Notes under the pieces: model-generated
Told to the model about the DNA's origin: nothing
Database searches by the model: none
The model's input: the letters and a program-made list of their open reading frames with translations, nothing else
In this document: one piece after another, positions 1-6,231 of the stretch
How positions within the stretch are numbered: position 1 is the first letter of the stretch
Layout: every line of letters begins with the position of its first letter
Translations under genes and position numbers: made by a program
Source: JALZHR01 sp036389695
Lineage (GTDB): Bacteria > Acidobacteriota > Blastocatellia > Pyrinomonadales > Pyrinomonadaceae
DNA: 7,581 bases
Assembly: GCA_036389695.1 (NCBI GenBank)
Contig: DASVWG010000147.1
Location: 1 to 7,581, forward strand
Direction: 5' to 3'

Positions 1-1
1 C

Positions 2-94
2 ATTGAGAAAGGCACGGCAGCGAGCGGCGGCAAAAAAACGCCGGAAAGCGGCTATGAAGCGTCATCGAAACTCTCGCTGAAAAGCACAAATTAA
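2..94 (+). CDS. C-terminal tail of an unidentified protein (partial)
   Basis: An open frame enters from the left edge and stops with TAA at 92-94, giving about 30 residues that end in SSKLSLKSTN. The codons (GGC, GCG, ACG, TCG, AAA) follow the usage of the complete genes downstream, which is the main support. The tail is hydrophilic and rich in Lys, Ser and Gly, as in a disordered C-terminus, and carries no family signature. A second open frame from base 3 (stop at 78-80) gives an almost purely Arg/Lys/Ala peptide and looks like a shadow. No function can be assigned. Confidence 0.4.
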   Translation: MEKGTAASGGKKTPESGYEASSKLSLKSTN

Positions 95-149
95 TATTAT
101 CGCTTTACTCTCCGAAAAAGTTTGTCGAGTTAGAAAACAGCCTCCTTTT

Positions 150-178
150 CTCACGCCGTCAAACGAGGCGTGAGCCTC
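150..178 (+). other. Two overlapping, mutually exclusive hairpins; possible terminator
   Basis: CTCACGCC at 150-157 pairs perfectly with GGCGTGAG at 167-174 across a 9-base loop. The right arm is also part of a second hairpin, GAGGC (165-169), GTGA (170-173), GCCTC (174-178), whose loop is a GNRA-type tetraloop. The two cannot form together. The element begins about 55 bases after the upstream stop codon and is followed by a T-rich but interrupted stretch (CGCTTTATTT), so it could end the upstream transcript, but it is not a textbook Rho-independent terminator. The rest of the 209-base gap before the next gene is AT-rich leader in which I see no convincing promoter. Confidence 0.35.
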
Positions 179-290
179 TCGCTTTATTTAAACAAAAAAC
201 CGCTTCAAGCAACCGTTTTCACATCTGACCTCATCTTGTCGTGAAACATCTCGCGAATGTTGCTGTCTAAAATTTCTAAATTTTCTATTT

Positions 291-295
291 AAGGA
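291..295 (+). promoter_or_regulatory. Ribosome binding site of the DUF4139 gene
   Basis: AAGGA lies 8 bases before the ATG at 304, good Shine-Dalgarno spacing. It fixes the start directly ahead of the signal peptide. Confidence 0.75.
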
Positions 296-303
296 TTCCG
301 TTT

Positions 304-2550
304 ATGAAAACAAAATTTACGCTTCTCTTTGTCTTCGTGTGCCTGATTTCGAACCAAAGCTTCGGGCAGACGCGCAGCGCCCGAAACGTTAGACCGAAGG
401 CGGTTGCGCCGGTGCAGGCGGTTAATAATCAAAATCAACTGCCGATCCGGCGCGTGATTCTTTATTCGAACGGCGTGGCTTATATCGAGCGGCGCGGAAT
501 GGTTTCGGGCAACGCCGAGATAAATCTTTCGTTTAAACAGTCGCAGGTGGACGACGTTTTAAAGTCGATGCTCGTGCTGGATTTGGGACAGGGGAAAATC
601 GGCGCGGTTTCTTATAATTCGTCGGCGCCGACGGGCGCGCGGATGTCGGAAATTCCCTTTTCGGTCAATCCACTGACGCCGGACGGCGGCGGAATCGCGG
701 GCGTTCTGGCGCAATTGCAGGGCGCGAAAGTTTCGGTCACGACGACGAAAGGAGCTTTTTCGGGCGCGATTCTGACGGTCGAAAGAAAGGAAGTTCGCAC
801 GGAAAAATCGACGACCATTTCGCCGTTTCTCGTTATCGCTTCGGACGCGGGCGAGATTTCGACTTTTGATTTAAACGAAATTCGCTCGGTCAAGCTGCTG
901 GACGAAGGCACGCGGCGCGATTTGTCGGAATTTGCCAACGCTTCGGCTTCGGCGCGAAGGCGCGACGCGAAGACGATTTCCGTCACCTCGGAAGGCAGCG
1001 GGCAGCGCGAGATGATTGTCAGCTACACCATCGCCGCGCCGATTTGGAAGACGACTTACCGCGTCGTTTTAGACCAGGAAGGCAAGCCGTTTTTTCAGGG
1101 CTGGGCGATTGTCGATAACATCAGCGAAGAAGACTGGCAGGACGTGCAGCTTTCGCTCGTTTCCGGCACGCCGATTTCGTTTATCCAGCCGATTCAGCAG
1201 CCGTTTTATCGCTATCGTCCGGTCGTCCCGATTCCGCAGGATTTGCAGGTGCAGCCGCAGGTTTACGAGCCGCAGAGCACGTTGACCGACAAAGACGGAA
1301 ATAAAATTCAAACGGATACTAACGCTCAAAAAACTGAAAATATACCGATGGGCACAAGTTTCAGCAGTCTACTGAGACTTTCGCCGACGACTCGCCCCGA
1401 AGCCAAATCGGGCGGCTTTCAGGTTGACGGCGCAAGCGGCACGGAAAACTCTTACGTGATTGACGGGCAGGATACCGACAACTTTAAGCGGATAACTCAG
1501 CAAATTTCCGTCAGCGACGCTTTGACGAACAATAAATCGGGCGTCGAAGTGAACACGACGGGCGGCGAAATCGGCGATTTGTTTGAATATCGCATCGAGC
1601 GTCCGGTGACGGTGCTGCGCGACCGCTCGGCTTTGATTCCGATTGTCCAGACGAAAATGGACGGCGAGCGCGTCGCGGTTTACAACGAAGCGGTGCGTCA
1701 AGACCGACCGTACAGCGGCGTTTTATTAAAAAATCAGACGAATCTGACGCTCGAAAACGGCAGCTTGACCGTCATCGACGGCAACGCTTACGCGGGCGAA
1801 GCCTTGATGGAAAGACTCAAGCCGAAAGAGCAGCGTTTGATTTCCTTCGCGCTTGATTTGGGCACGCACGTCCGCGTCCGCCCGATTCAAAACCGCGAAG
1901 CCGTCCGGCTCGTCAAAATCGTCAACGGCGTTTTCCAGATTCATTATTTTACGAGCAACGAAAAGCTCTATCAGATTACTAACCAGACCGACCGCCCGAA
2001 GGTTTTATACGTCGAATACGCGATTCGCGAAGGCTGGCAATTATCGGAAAACACGCCGAAGCCGGATTATTCGACGCAGCGTTATCATCGTTTCCGCGTC
2101 GAGCTGAAACCGTTCGAGGAAAAGAATTTGACCATCGCCGAGCGCCAGCCGCTGATGGAAACTTACAATCTGACTTCGCTGACCAGACCGCAGCTGGAGC
2201 TGTTTCTGACGCGGCGCTACATCGACGCCGCGACGAAAGCGAAACTGGAAAAGCTGATTGATTTGCGCAGTCAAATCGCGCAGATTGACGCCCGGCTGGA
2301 AGGCTTTGAAGACGAAGAGGAAAGCATCTCGACCGACCAGAAACGGCTGCGCGAAAACATCGAGGCGCTCTCGAAAACGCCCGAAGCCAAGCAGCTAATC
2401 ACGCGCTACATTCAAAAAGCCGACGAGCAGGAATCGCGTCTCGAACAGATAAACAAAGAAAGAAAGTCTTTACAACAGGAACGAGCGCGCATCGAAAGCG
2501 AGCTGGCGACCGAGATTCGCAACTTCGAGCTTGAGCGGAATCCGAATTAA
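304..2550 (+). CDS. Secreted DUF4139-family protein with a TonB-plug-like insert and C-terminal coiled coil
   Basis: This 748-residue protein starts with a signal peptide (KTK, hydrophobic core 6-16, likely cleavage after SFG at 19-21), so it probably acts in the periplasm or at the envelope. Residues about 48-200 resemble the DUF4140-type N-terminal region (VILYSNGVAYIERRG). Residues 239-295 (IWKTTYRVVLD, then QGWAIVDNISEEDWQDVQLS) and 424-612 (LFEYRIERPVTVLRDRSALIPI, YAGEALMERLKPKEQRLISF in two pieces) are DUF4139 hallmarks. The two halves are separated by residues 301-421, where the family usually has a variable linker. Here residues 347-394 look like the plug of an Oar-type TonB receptor (VDGASGTENSYVIDG at 374-388), but no beta-barrel follows. 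Residues 651-740 form a charged coiled coil. The biochemical role of the family is unknown to me. Family assignment is firm; the origin of the insert is inference. Confidence 0.88.
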   Translation: MKTKFTLLFVFVCLISNQSFGQTRSARNVRPKAVAPVQAVNNQNQLPIRRVILYSNGVAYIERRGMVSGNAEINLSFKQSQVDDVLKSMLVLDLGQGKIGAVSYNSSAPTGARMSEIPFSVNPLTPDGGGIAGVLAQLQGAKVSVTTTKGAFSGAILTVERKEVRTEKSTTISPFLVIASDAGEISTFDLNEIRSVKLLDEGTRRDLSEFANASASARRRDAKTISVTSEGSGQREMIVSYTIAAPIWKTTYRVVLDQEGKPFFQGWAIVDNISEEDWQDVQLSLVSGTPISFIQPIQQPFYRYRPVVPIPQDLQVQPQVYEPQSTLTDKDGNKIQTDTNAQKTENIPMGTSFSSLLRLSPTTRPEAKSGGFQVDGASGTENSYVIDGQDTDNFKRITQQISVSDALTNNKSGVEVNTTGGEIGDLFEYRIERPVTVLRDRSALIPIVQTKMDGERVAVYNEAVRQDRPYSGVLLKNQTNLTLENGSLTVIDGNAYAGEALMERLKPKEQRLISFALDLGTHVRVRPIQNREAVRLVKIVNGVFQIHYFTSNEKLYQITNQTDRPKVLYVEYAIREGWQLSENTPKPDYSTQRYHRFRVELKPFEEKNLTIAERQPLMETYNLTSLTRPQLELFLTRRYIDAATKAKLEKLIDLRSQIAQIDARLEGFEDEEESISTDQKRLRENIEALSKTPEAKQLITRYIQKADEQESRLEQINKERKSLQQERARIESELATEIRNFELERNPN

Positions 2551-2628
2551 GGAAATTGGGGAAATTACGGAAATTAAGGAAATTAGGGGAAGAAGAATCT
2601 CCCTCTTTCCTTAATTTCCTTAATTTCC
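2551..2628. repeat. Nine-base tandem repeat (GGAAATTNN) with inverted mate
   Basis: Four head-to-tail units of GGAAATTNN run from 2551 to 2586, beginning at the base after the DUF4139 stop codon. At 2606-2628 the same unit recurs inverted as TTAATTTCC copies. The element fills the whole gap between two convergent stop codons (2550 and 2635). Its sequence is unlike either neighbouring gene. Confidence 0.8.
2569..2628. terminator. Long hairpin between convergent genes, likely bidirectional terminator
   Basis: Bases 2569-2585 (GGAAATTAAGGAAATTA) pair perfectly with 2612-2628. The stem continues inward with 2586-2593 against 2604-2611, counting two G-T wobbles, to give about 25 pairs and a 10-base loop. 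The stem is AT-rich and neither strand ends in a clean T-run, so it is not canonical. Its place 6 bases past the NagX-like stop and 18 past the DUF4139 stop makes a shared terminator or 3'-end stabiliser the simplest reading. Confidence 0.55.
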
Positions 2629-2634
2629 TAATCC

Positions 2635-3804
2635 CTAAATCTTGATATAAATTCTCTTGCGATACAAAAGCCACATCAGAAACAGCCAGACGAGGATAAA
2701 CGAAACGGCATACATTAGGGACGCGTTTATCGGCGCGGCTACCGGCAGGAAAAGATTGTCGAAAATCCACTGTTGGAGCGAGACGGATTTCCCGTCTTCC
2801 GTCCACGCGACTTTGATAATTCCCATCAGCTTCGCCATCAAGCCGGAGCCGACAAATAAAGCCAGCGCGTTGACGCCGAAAATGACAAACGGCTTCGCCC
2901 ATTTTTTGTAGCCTTTGATGTCAATCAGCCAGTAGCAAAAACCGAGAAAACAGAGCGCCAAGCCAGCCGTATAAACGACATACGAGCTCGTCCACAAAGA
3001 TTTATTGAGCGGAAAAACAAGCTGCCAGACGTAGCCGAGCGCCAGCAAAGCGACGCCGAAAAAAAATACGCCCGAAACCTTTTCGTAATCGCCCGTTTTC
3101 CGCCGAATCCAATGCCCGCACAAAACACCGGCGAGCGTCGTCGCAATCGCCGGAATCGTGCTCAGTAAGCCTTCCGGGTCGTAAACTTTTCCCTGTTTCC
3201 AGATGTGATTTTCCGTCAGAATCGCGCGGTCGAGATAAGCGGCGAGATTGCAGGCTTTGTCGTTCATCGTCGTTAGCTCGCAGCCGGGAACGGGAATCAG
3301 AGTTATCAAAGCCCAGTAAACGAGAAGCAGCGCGGCGGCGATAATCATTTGTTGTTTCCAGTTGGTGTGGACGAAAATCAAAGCCGCGAAAAGATAACAA
3401 ACCGCGATGCGCTGCAAAACGCCCATGATGCGCAGATTTGAAACGTCGAGCCATTCGCCTTTCGTGAAATTGTAGAAAGGAAACGCCGTCAGAAACAGTC
3501 CGAGCAGAAAAATCACAATCGCGCGCCGGATGATTTTCAGATAAATTTCCCGGTTGACGCCGCCCGCCTCGACGCGCCGCCCGAGCGCCAGCGAAATCGC
3601 CGCGCCGACGATAAACAGGAAAAACGGGAAAACGTAATCGGTCGGCGTGATGCCGTTCCATTCGGCGTGTTCGAGCGGGTCGTAAATCGCCGACCACGTG
3701 CCCGGATTATTGACCAGAACCATTCCCGCGACCGTCAGCCCGCGAAAAACGTCGAGCGAGACCAGGCGGTTCGCCGAAATATTCTGCGCTTCTTCTGCTG
3801 CCAT
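2635..3804 (-). CDS. NagX/HGSNAT-like multi-pass membrane protein (DUF5009 type, heparan-alpha-glucosaminide N-acetyltransferase family)
   Basis: This 389-residue integral membrane protein has about ten hydrophobic segments (roughly 24-36, 57-76, 93-112, 127-146, 153-171, 215-231, 245-263, 274-293, 305-328, 363-381). The N-terminus carries the family signature: NRLVSLDVFRGLTVAGM (12-28), VNNPG (31-35), then HAEWNG (46-51) and PTDYVFPFFLFIVG (54-67). His46 matches the His of the HxxWNG motif that carries the acetyl group in human HGSNAT. YDPEGLLSTIPAI (208-220) is typical of the bacterial members. Those members include NagX of GlcNAc-use clusters, proposed to handle aminosugars at the inner membrane; the actual substrate here is inferred. 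I chose the ATG at 3804 because AAGGA stands 6 bases upstream and the signature begins soon after it. The gene converges on DUF4139 and diverges from the BrkB-family gene. Confidence 0.88.
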   Translation of the reverse strand: MAAEEAQNISANRLVSLDVFRGLTVAGMVLVNNPGTWSAIYDPLEHAEWNGITPTDYVFPFFLFIVGAAISLALGRRVEAGGVNREIYLKIIRRAIVIFLLGLFLTAFPFYNFTKGEWLDVSNLRIMGVLQRIAVCYLFAALIFVHTNWKQQMIIAAALLLVYWALITLIPVPGCELTTMNDKACNLAAYLDRAILTENHIWKQGKVYDPEGLLSTIPAIATTLAGVLCGHWIRRKTGDYEKVSGVFFFGVALLALGYVWQLVFPLNKSLWTSSYVVYTAGLALCFLGFCYWLIDIKGYKKWAKPFVIFGVNALALFVGSGLMAKLMGIIKVAWTEDGKSVSLQQWIFDNLFLPVAAPINASLMYAVSFILVWLFLMWLLYRKRIYIKI

Positions 3805-3810
3805 AAATTT

Positions 3811-3815
3811 TCCTT
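3811..3815 (-). promoter_or_regulatory. Ribosome binding site that sets the NagX-like start
   Basis: On the minus strand AAGGA precedes the ATG at 3804 by 6 bases. The in-frame ATG codons further upstream (3861, 3855) lie in or beside a repeat and lack such a site. Confidence 0.7.
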
Positions 3816-3821
3816 TTGCCA

Positions 3822-3895
3822 GTGTCAGTAGCCCGCGCGTTAGCAAGGGCTTCATCTGCAACGAAAGCCCGCGCTTACGCTTGGGCTACCGACAC
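3822..3895. repeat. REP-like palindrome pair in the divergent control region
   Basis: The outer arms GTGTCAGTAGCCC (3822-3834) and GGGCTACCGACAC (3883-3895) are inverted with one mismatch in 13. Inside are two copies of a smaller imperfect palindrome in the same orientation: AGCCC...GGGCT at about 3830-3851 and again at about 3866-3887, each containing AGCCCGCGC. Paired short palindromes of this kind are typical of REP/BIME elements mobilised by RAYT transposases. No such transposase gene lies in the window. The element sits 18 bases upstream of the NagX-like start, so it is probably transcribed in that gene's leader. Confidence 0.7.
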
Positions 3896-3951
3896 GGCTT
3901 TTCGTGCCGGCATCTTTTTATCAAACGACTTTATCAAGAACTCATTTTTTG

Positions 3952-3981
3952 TTGTCTTAAGACAGAAGTTTTAGTTATATT
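3952..3981 (+). promoter_or_regulatory. Candidate sigma70-type promoter of the BrkB-family gene
   Basis: TTGTCT (3952-3957, four of six to the -35 consensus) and TATATT (3976-3981, five of six to the -10 consensus) are separated by 18 bases. Transcription would begin near 3988, leaving a leader of about 36 bases before the ATG at 4024. Short matches like these arise by chance in AT-rich DNA, but both boxes are overlapped by inverted repeats, which adds some weight. Confidence 0.45.
3953..3964. promoter_or_regulatory. Perfect 12-base palindrome over the candidate -35 box
   Basis: TGTCTTAAGACA is a perfect palindrome, a form suited to a dimeric repressor or activator. It covers nearly all of the candidate -35 box. 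The regulator is unknown. Confidence 0.4.
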
Positions 3982-3997
3982 TACTCTACAACTAAAA
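3969..3997. promoter_or_regulatory. Inverted repeat TTTTAGTT/AACTAAAA across the candidate -10 box
   Basis: TTTTAGTT (3969-3976) and AACTAAAA (3990-3997) are perfect inverted arms 13 bases apart, flanking the TATATT box and the expected start of transcription. Outside them GACA (3961-3964) and TGTC (3999-4002) are also inverted, though with unequal spacing. It could be an operator, or a small stem in the leader. I cannot name a regulator. Confidence 0.4.
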
Positions 3998-4013
3998 AGT
4001 GTCAAATGAATCA

Positions 4014-4019
4014 AGGGGG
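4014..4019 (+). promoter_or_regulatory. Ribosome binding site that decides the BrkB start
   Basis: AGGGGG ends 4 bases before the ATG at 4024. An in-frame ATG at 4006 has no purine-rich site upstream, so the later start is preferred. Confidence 0.55.
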
Positions 4020-4023
4020 TTTT

Positions 4024-4950
4024 ATGAGTTGGCAGAGAACAAAGGATTTTTTTCTGAGCTGGACGGAAATTAAAAAATTTTTCGTCCGGCTTTACAAAAA
4101 AACCAACGACGACGACATTTTCGGCAATGCGGCGCAGGTCGCCTTTTATTTTTCGTTCGCGCTGTTTCCGCTGCTTTTGTTTTTGATAACGCTTTTCGGC
4201 ATCATTCTGAACAGCGCCGACGATTTGCGCGGCGAGCTTTTTTCATATTTGCGGCAGGTAATGCCGGGCTCGGCGTTTGACCTCGTGCAGACGACGCTCA
4301 AGGAAGTGACCGAAAACAGCTCGGGCGGAAAGCTGACCATCGGAATTTTGATTACGCTCTGGTCGGCTTCCGCCGGAATCGACAATCTGCGCGGCGCGCT
4401 CAACGAAGTTTACAACCTGAAGGAGACGCGCTCGTGGTGGAAAACGAAATTGCTGGCGGTGCTTTTAACGCTCGGCATCGGCATTCTGGCTTTCGTCGCC
4501 ATCGGCTCGCTTTTTTACGGCACGCAGCTGCTGGATTATCTTTTGCCGGTTGATTCGCCGTATATTCTGATGCCGCTCCGGTGGATAATCGTTTTGGGCG
4601 TGCTGATTCTGACCTTTGCGCTGATTTACAATTTCGCGCCGAATCACGACGCGTTCGATTGGAAATGGATAACGCCCGGCGCGATTATCGGCATAATTTT
4701 ATGGCTGCTTTCGTCCGGCATTTTCCGCATTTACCTGCGCTATTTCGATTCCTACGCCAAAACCTACGGCTCGCTCGGCGCGGTCATCATTCTCCTGCTG
4801 TGGCTTTATCTGACGGCATTGGTTATCCTTATCGGCGGCGCGATAAACGCCATTTTCGACGATGAAACCGGCGTCGAAAAGGAAAACGAAGACCCGAAAC
4901 AGGTCGAAGAAGAAGAAACGCAGACCGGAAAGGAAGCCCGCGCCAACTAA
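4024..4950 (+). CDS. YihY/BrkB-family inner-membrane protein
   Basis: A 308-residue protein with six membrane segments (about 37-62, 103-120, 142-165, 184-204, 216-236, 252-278), the usual size and topology of the YihY/UPF0761 (BrkB) family. Recognisable family blocks are NAAQVAFYFSFALFPLLLFL (35-54), NLRGALNEVYNLKETRSWWK (121-140), IYNFAPN (201-207), ITPGAIIGIILWLLSSGIF (216-234) and TYGSLGAVIILLLWLYLTA (247-265). The C-terminus from 279 on is a strongly acidic cytoplasmic-looking tail (Glu-rich, EEEET), longer than a minimal family member needs. The family was once called ribonuclease BN by mistake and its transported substrate, if any, is not settled. It is transcribed away from the NagX-like gene and lies 78 bases before the SIS gene on the same strand. 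Confidence 0.9.
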   Translation: MSWQRTKDFFLSWTEIKKFFVRLYKKTNDDDIFGNAAQVAFYFSFALFPLLLFLITLFGIILNSADDLRGELFSYLRQVMPGSAFDLVQTTLKEVTENSSGGKLTIGILITLWSASAGIDNLRGALNEVYNLKETRSWWKTKLLAVLLTLGIGILAFVAIGSLFYGTQLLDYLLPVDSPYILMPLRWIIVLGVLILTFALIYNFAPNHDAFDWKWITPGAIIGIILWLLSSGIFRIYLRYFDSYAKTYGSLGAVIILLLWLYLTALVILIGGAINAIFDDETGVEKENEDPKQVEEEETQTGKEARAN

Positions 4951-5021
4951 CTGATAACTGATAGTTGATAACTGGTAGTTTGTTTTTCTCACTATCAGTT
5001 ATCAGTTATCAACTATCACTT
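4949..5021. repeat. Seven-base tandem repeat (AACTGAT) with inverted mate, forming a hairpin
   Basis: Five heptads related to AACTGAT run from 4949, overlapping the BrkB stop codon, to 4983. Four inverted heptads (ATCAGTT, ATCAGTT, ATCAACT, ATCACTT) run from 4994 to 5021. Bases 4959-4974 pair perfectly with 5003-5018, and the stem can extend to 4980/4997 with wobbles, leaving a T-rich 16-base loop. The hairpin ends only about 10 bases before the next ATG, so it could end or attenuate BrkB transcription, or hinder ribosome entry on the SIS gene. Confidence 0.75.
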
Positions 5022-5028
5022 AAAAATT

Positions 5029-6057
5029 ATGTCTTTAATGCTAGAGGAGATTGCGGAGCAGCCCGCAGTTTTGGAAAAAACCATCCGAGCCGAAGGCGCG
5101 AAAGCCGAAAAGTTGGGAAAATTTTTGCGCGAGCGCGACGTCGATTTGATTGTGCTGGCGGCGCGCGGCAGTTCCGACAACGCGGCGCTTTTCGGTCGCT
5201 ATCTGCTGGAAGTGACGACCGGAATTCCCGTATCGCTAGCCGCGCCGGCGGTTCACACGCTTTATAACGGGCGTCTGAATTTAAAACGCGCCGTCGTCAT
5301 CGGCGTTTCGCAATCCGGCGAAGGCACGGACATCAACACCGTTCTGGAACGCGCGAAAGATTCCGGCGCGTTCACCGTCGGCATCACCAACGAAGCCGGT
5401 TCGACGATGGCAAAGCTCGCCGACGAAACGCTTTTAATTCACGCCGGACGCGAAAAATCGGTCGCCGCGACGAAAACCTACACCGGACAAATGCTGCATT
5501 TTTATATGCTCGCTTCGGCGCTGGCAGAAGGTAAAATCGCTTTCGACAAAATTCCCGATTTTGCCCAAAAAGCTTTGGAGCTTCGCCCGGAAGTCGAAAA
5601 ACTGGTCGAGCGTTATGTTTTTATGGAAAACTGCGTCGTCGTCGGGCGCGGGATGAATTACGGAAACTCTTACGAGCTTGCCTTAAAATTGATGGAAACC
5701 TGCTATGTCGTCGCCGAAAGATTCTCGTCCGCAGATTTTTTTCACGGTCCGCTCGCCATCGTCGAGCGCCGCTTTCCGGTCATTCTGTTTGCGCCGCAAG
5801 GCGTCACGCAGCGCGGGAGTCTGGATTTGCTGAACCGCCTGAAAGAGCTTCACGCCGATTGTTTTTCGATTACCAACGACGCGGAAGTCGCGCGTTCAAG
5901 CTCGCGCTCGCTAAAAATGCCAACGGAAATCGACGAATTTCTGTCGCCGATTCCGTTCATCATTCCCGCGCAGCTTTTCGCCGGACTGCTCGCCGCCGCC
6001 AAAGGCATAAACGCCGACGCGCCGCGCTCGCTTTCGAAAGTGACTAGAACTATTTAA
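5029..6057 (+). CDS. Double-SIS-domain aminosugar-phosphate isomerase/deaminase (GlmS-like without glutaminase domain; NagB-II type)
   Basis: The 342-residue cytoplasmic protein has two SIS (sugar isomerase) domains, about 30-165 and 195-330, and corresponds to the C-terminal half of GlmS alone. Phosphosugar-binding motifs in the first domain are ARGSSDNAA (45-53), SQSGEGTD (94-101) and SVAATKTYTGQ (144-154). In the second domain SYELALKLME (214-223) and HGPLA (239-243) match the GlmS catalytic region: Glu223 aligns with E. coli Glu488, His239 with His504, and Lys337 in PRSLSKV with Lys603. The isomerase chemistry is therefore likely intact, but ammonia cannot come from glutamine. Such proteins include the glucosamine-6-phosphate deaminase NagB-II, though related SIS proteins act on other sugars (AgaS, FrlB). 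The start at 5029 lacks a Shine-Dalgarno site, as does the next ATG at 5038; the N-terminal LMLEEIAEQP fits the family. Confidence 0.88.
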   Translation: MSLMLEEIAEQPAVLEKTIRAEGAKAEKLGKFLRERDVDLIVLAARGSSDNAALFGRYLLEVTTGIPVSLAAPAVHTLYNGRLNLKRAVVIGVSQSGEGTDINTVLERAKDSGAFTVGITNEAGSTMAKLADETLLIHAGREKSVAATKTYTGQMLHFYMLASALAEGKIAFDKIPDFAQKALELRPEVEKLVERYVFMENCVVVGRGMNYGNSYELALKLMETCYVVAERFSSADFFHGPLAIVERRFPVILFAPQGVTQRGSLDLLNRLKELHADCFSITNDAEVARSSSRSLKMPTEIDEFLSPIPFIIPAQLFAGLLAAAKGINADAPRSLSKVTRTI

Positions 6058-6062
6058 CGGGA

Positions 6063-6186
6063 AATTCAAACAGGATGGACAGGATACACAGGATAAATTG
6101 CTTTCCAATTTAAGATATGAGTTTCATTCAAAACTTCTGAATGAAAAAGTTCCCATCCTGCTCATCCTGTGTATCCTGTTTGAATT
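6063..6186. repeat. Nested inverted-repeat element built from ACAGGATNN units
   Basis: The ends AATTCAAACAGGAT (6063-6076) and ATCCTGTTTGAATT (6173-6186) are perfect 14-base inverted repeats. Each arm holds three nine-base units: ACAGGATGG, ACAGGATAC, ACAGGATAA at 6070-6096, and ATCCTGCTC, ATCCTGTGT, ATCCTGTTT at 6155-6181. The arms pair as 6063-6094 with 6155-6186, mismatching mainly at the two variable bases of each unit. Inside lies a second perfect hairpin, TTTCATTCA (6122-6130) with TGAATGAAA (6138-6146), and a small AAATT/AATTT pair (6095-6099, 6107-6111). It starts 5 bases after the SIS stop codon. I see no target-site duplication. It occupies most of the 174-base gap; no promoter for the next gene is convincing. 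Confidence 0.75.
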
Positions 6187-6231
6187 GCTTCATATTTACT
6201 GCATCCTTCAGCGTTTAAAATTTCTGTAAAA

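Noticed and set aside
269..284. Near-perfect AT palindrome AAAATTT-CT-AAATTTT in the DUF4139 leader
   Set aside because: It lies in a very AT-rich stretch where such symmetry is likely by chance, and a two-base loop cannot form an RNA hairpin without opening the stem.
2399..2902. A 167-codon minus-strand frame spanning the convergent gene ends
   Set aside because: It crosses the tandem-repeat hairpin, overlaps two well-supported genes and shows no recognisable domain.
3002..3697. A 231-codon open frame on the minus strand inside the NagX-like gene
   Set aside because: It is extremely Arg-rich with no family features and overlaps, in another frame, a clear membrane protein; long shadow frames are expected with this codon bias.
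3805..3861. A 19-residue N-terminal extension of the NagX-like protein (start at 3861)
   Set aside because: It is encoded largely by the REP-like repeat, lacks a ribosome binding site, and the ATG at 3804 has AAGGA at ideal spacing just before the conserved N-terminal signature.
4006..4023. Upstream in-frame ATG for the BrkB-family gene
   Set aside because: No Shine-Dalgarno site precedes it, while AGGGGG precedes the ATG at 4024; the six extra codons include that very site.
6063..6186. CRISPR-like array
   Set aside because: The units are only 7-10 bases with 0-4 variable bases and no spacers; this is a tandem repeat, not repeat-spacer structure. The same holds for the other gap elements.
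6063..6186. Insertion sequence
   Set aside because: There is no transposase frame inside and no visible target-site duplication; at most it is a non-autonomous element.
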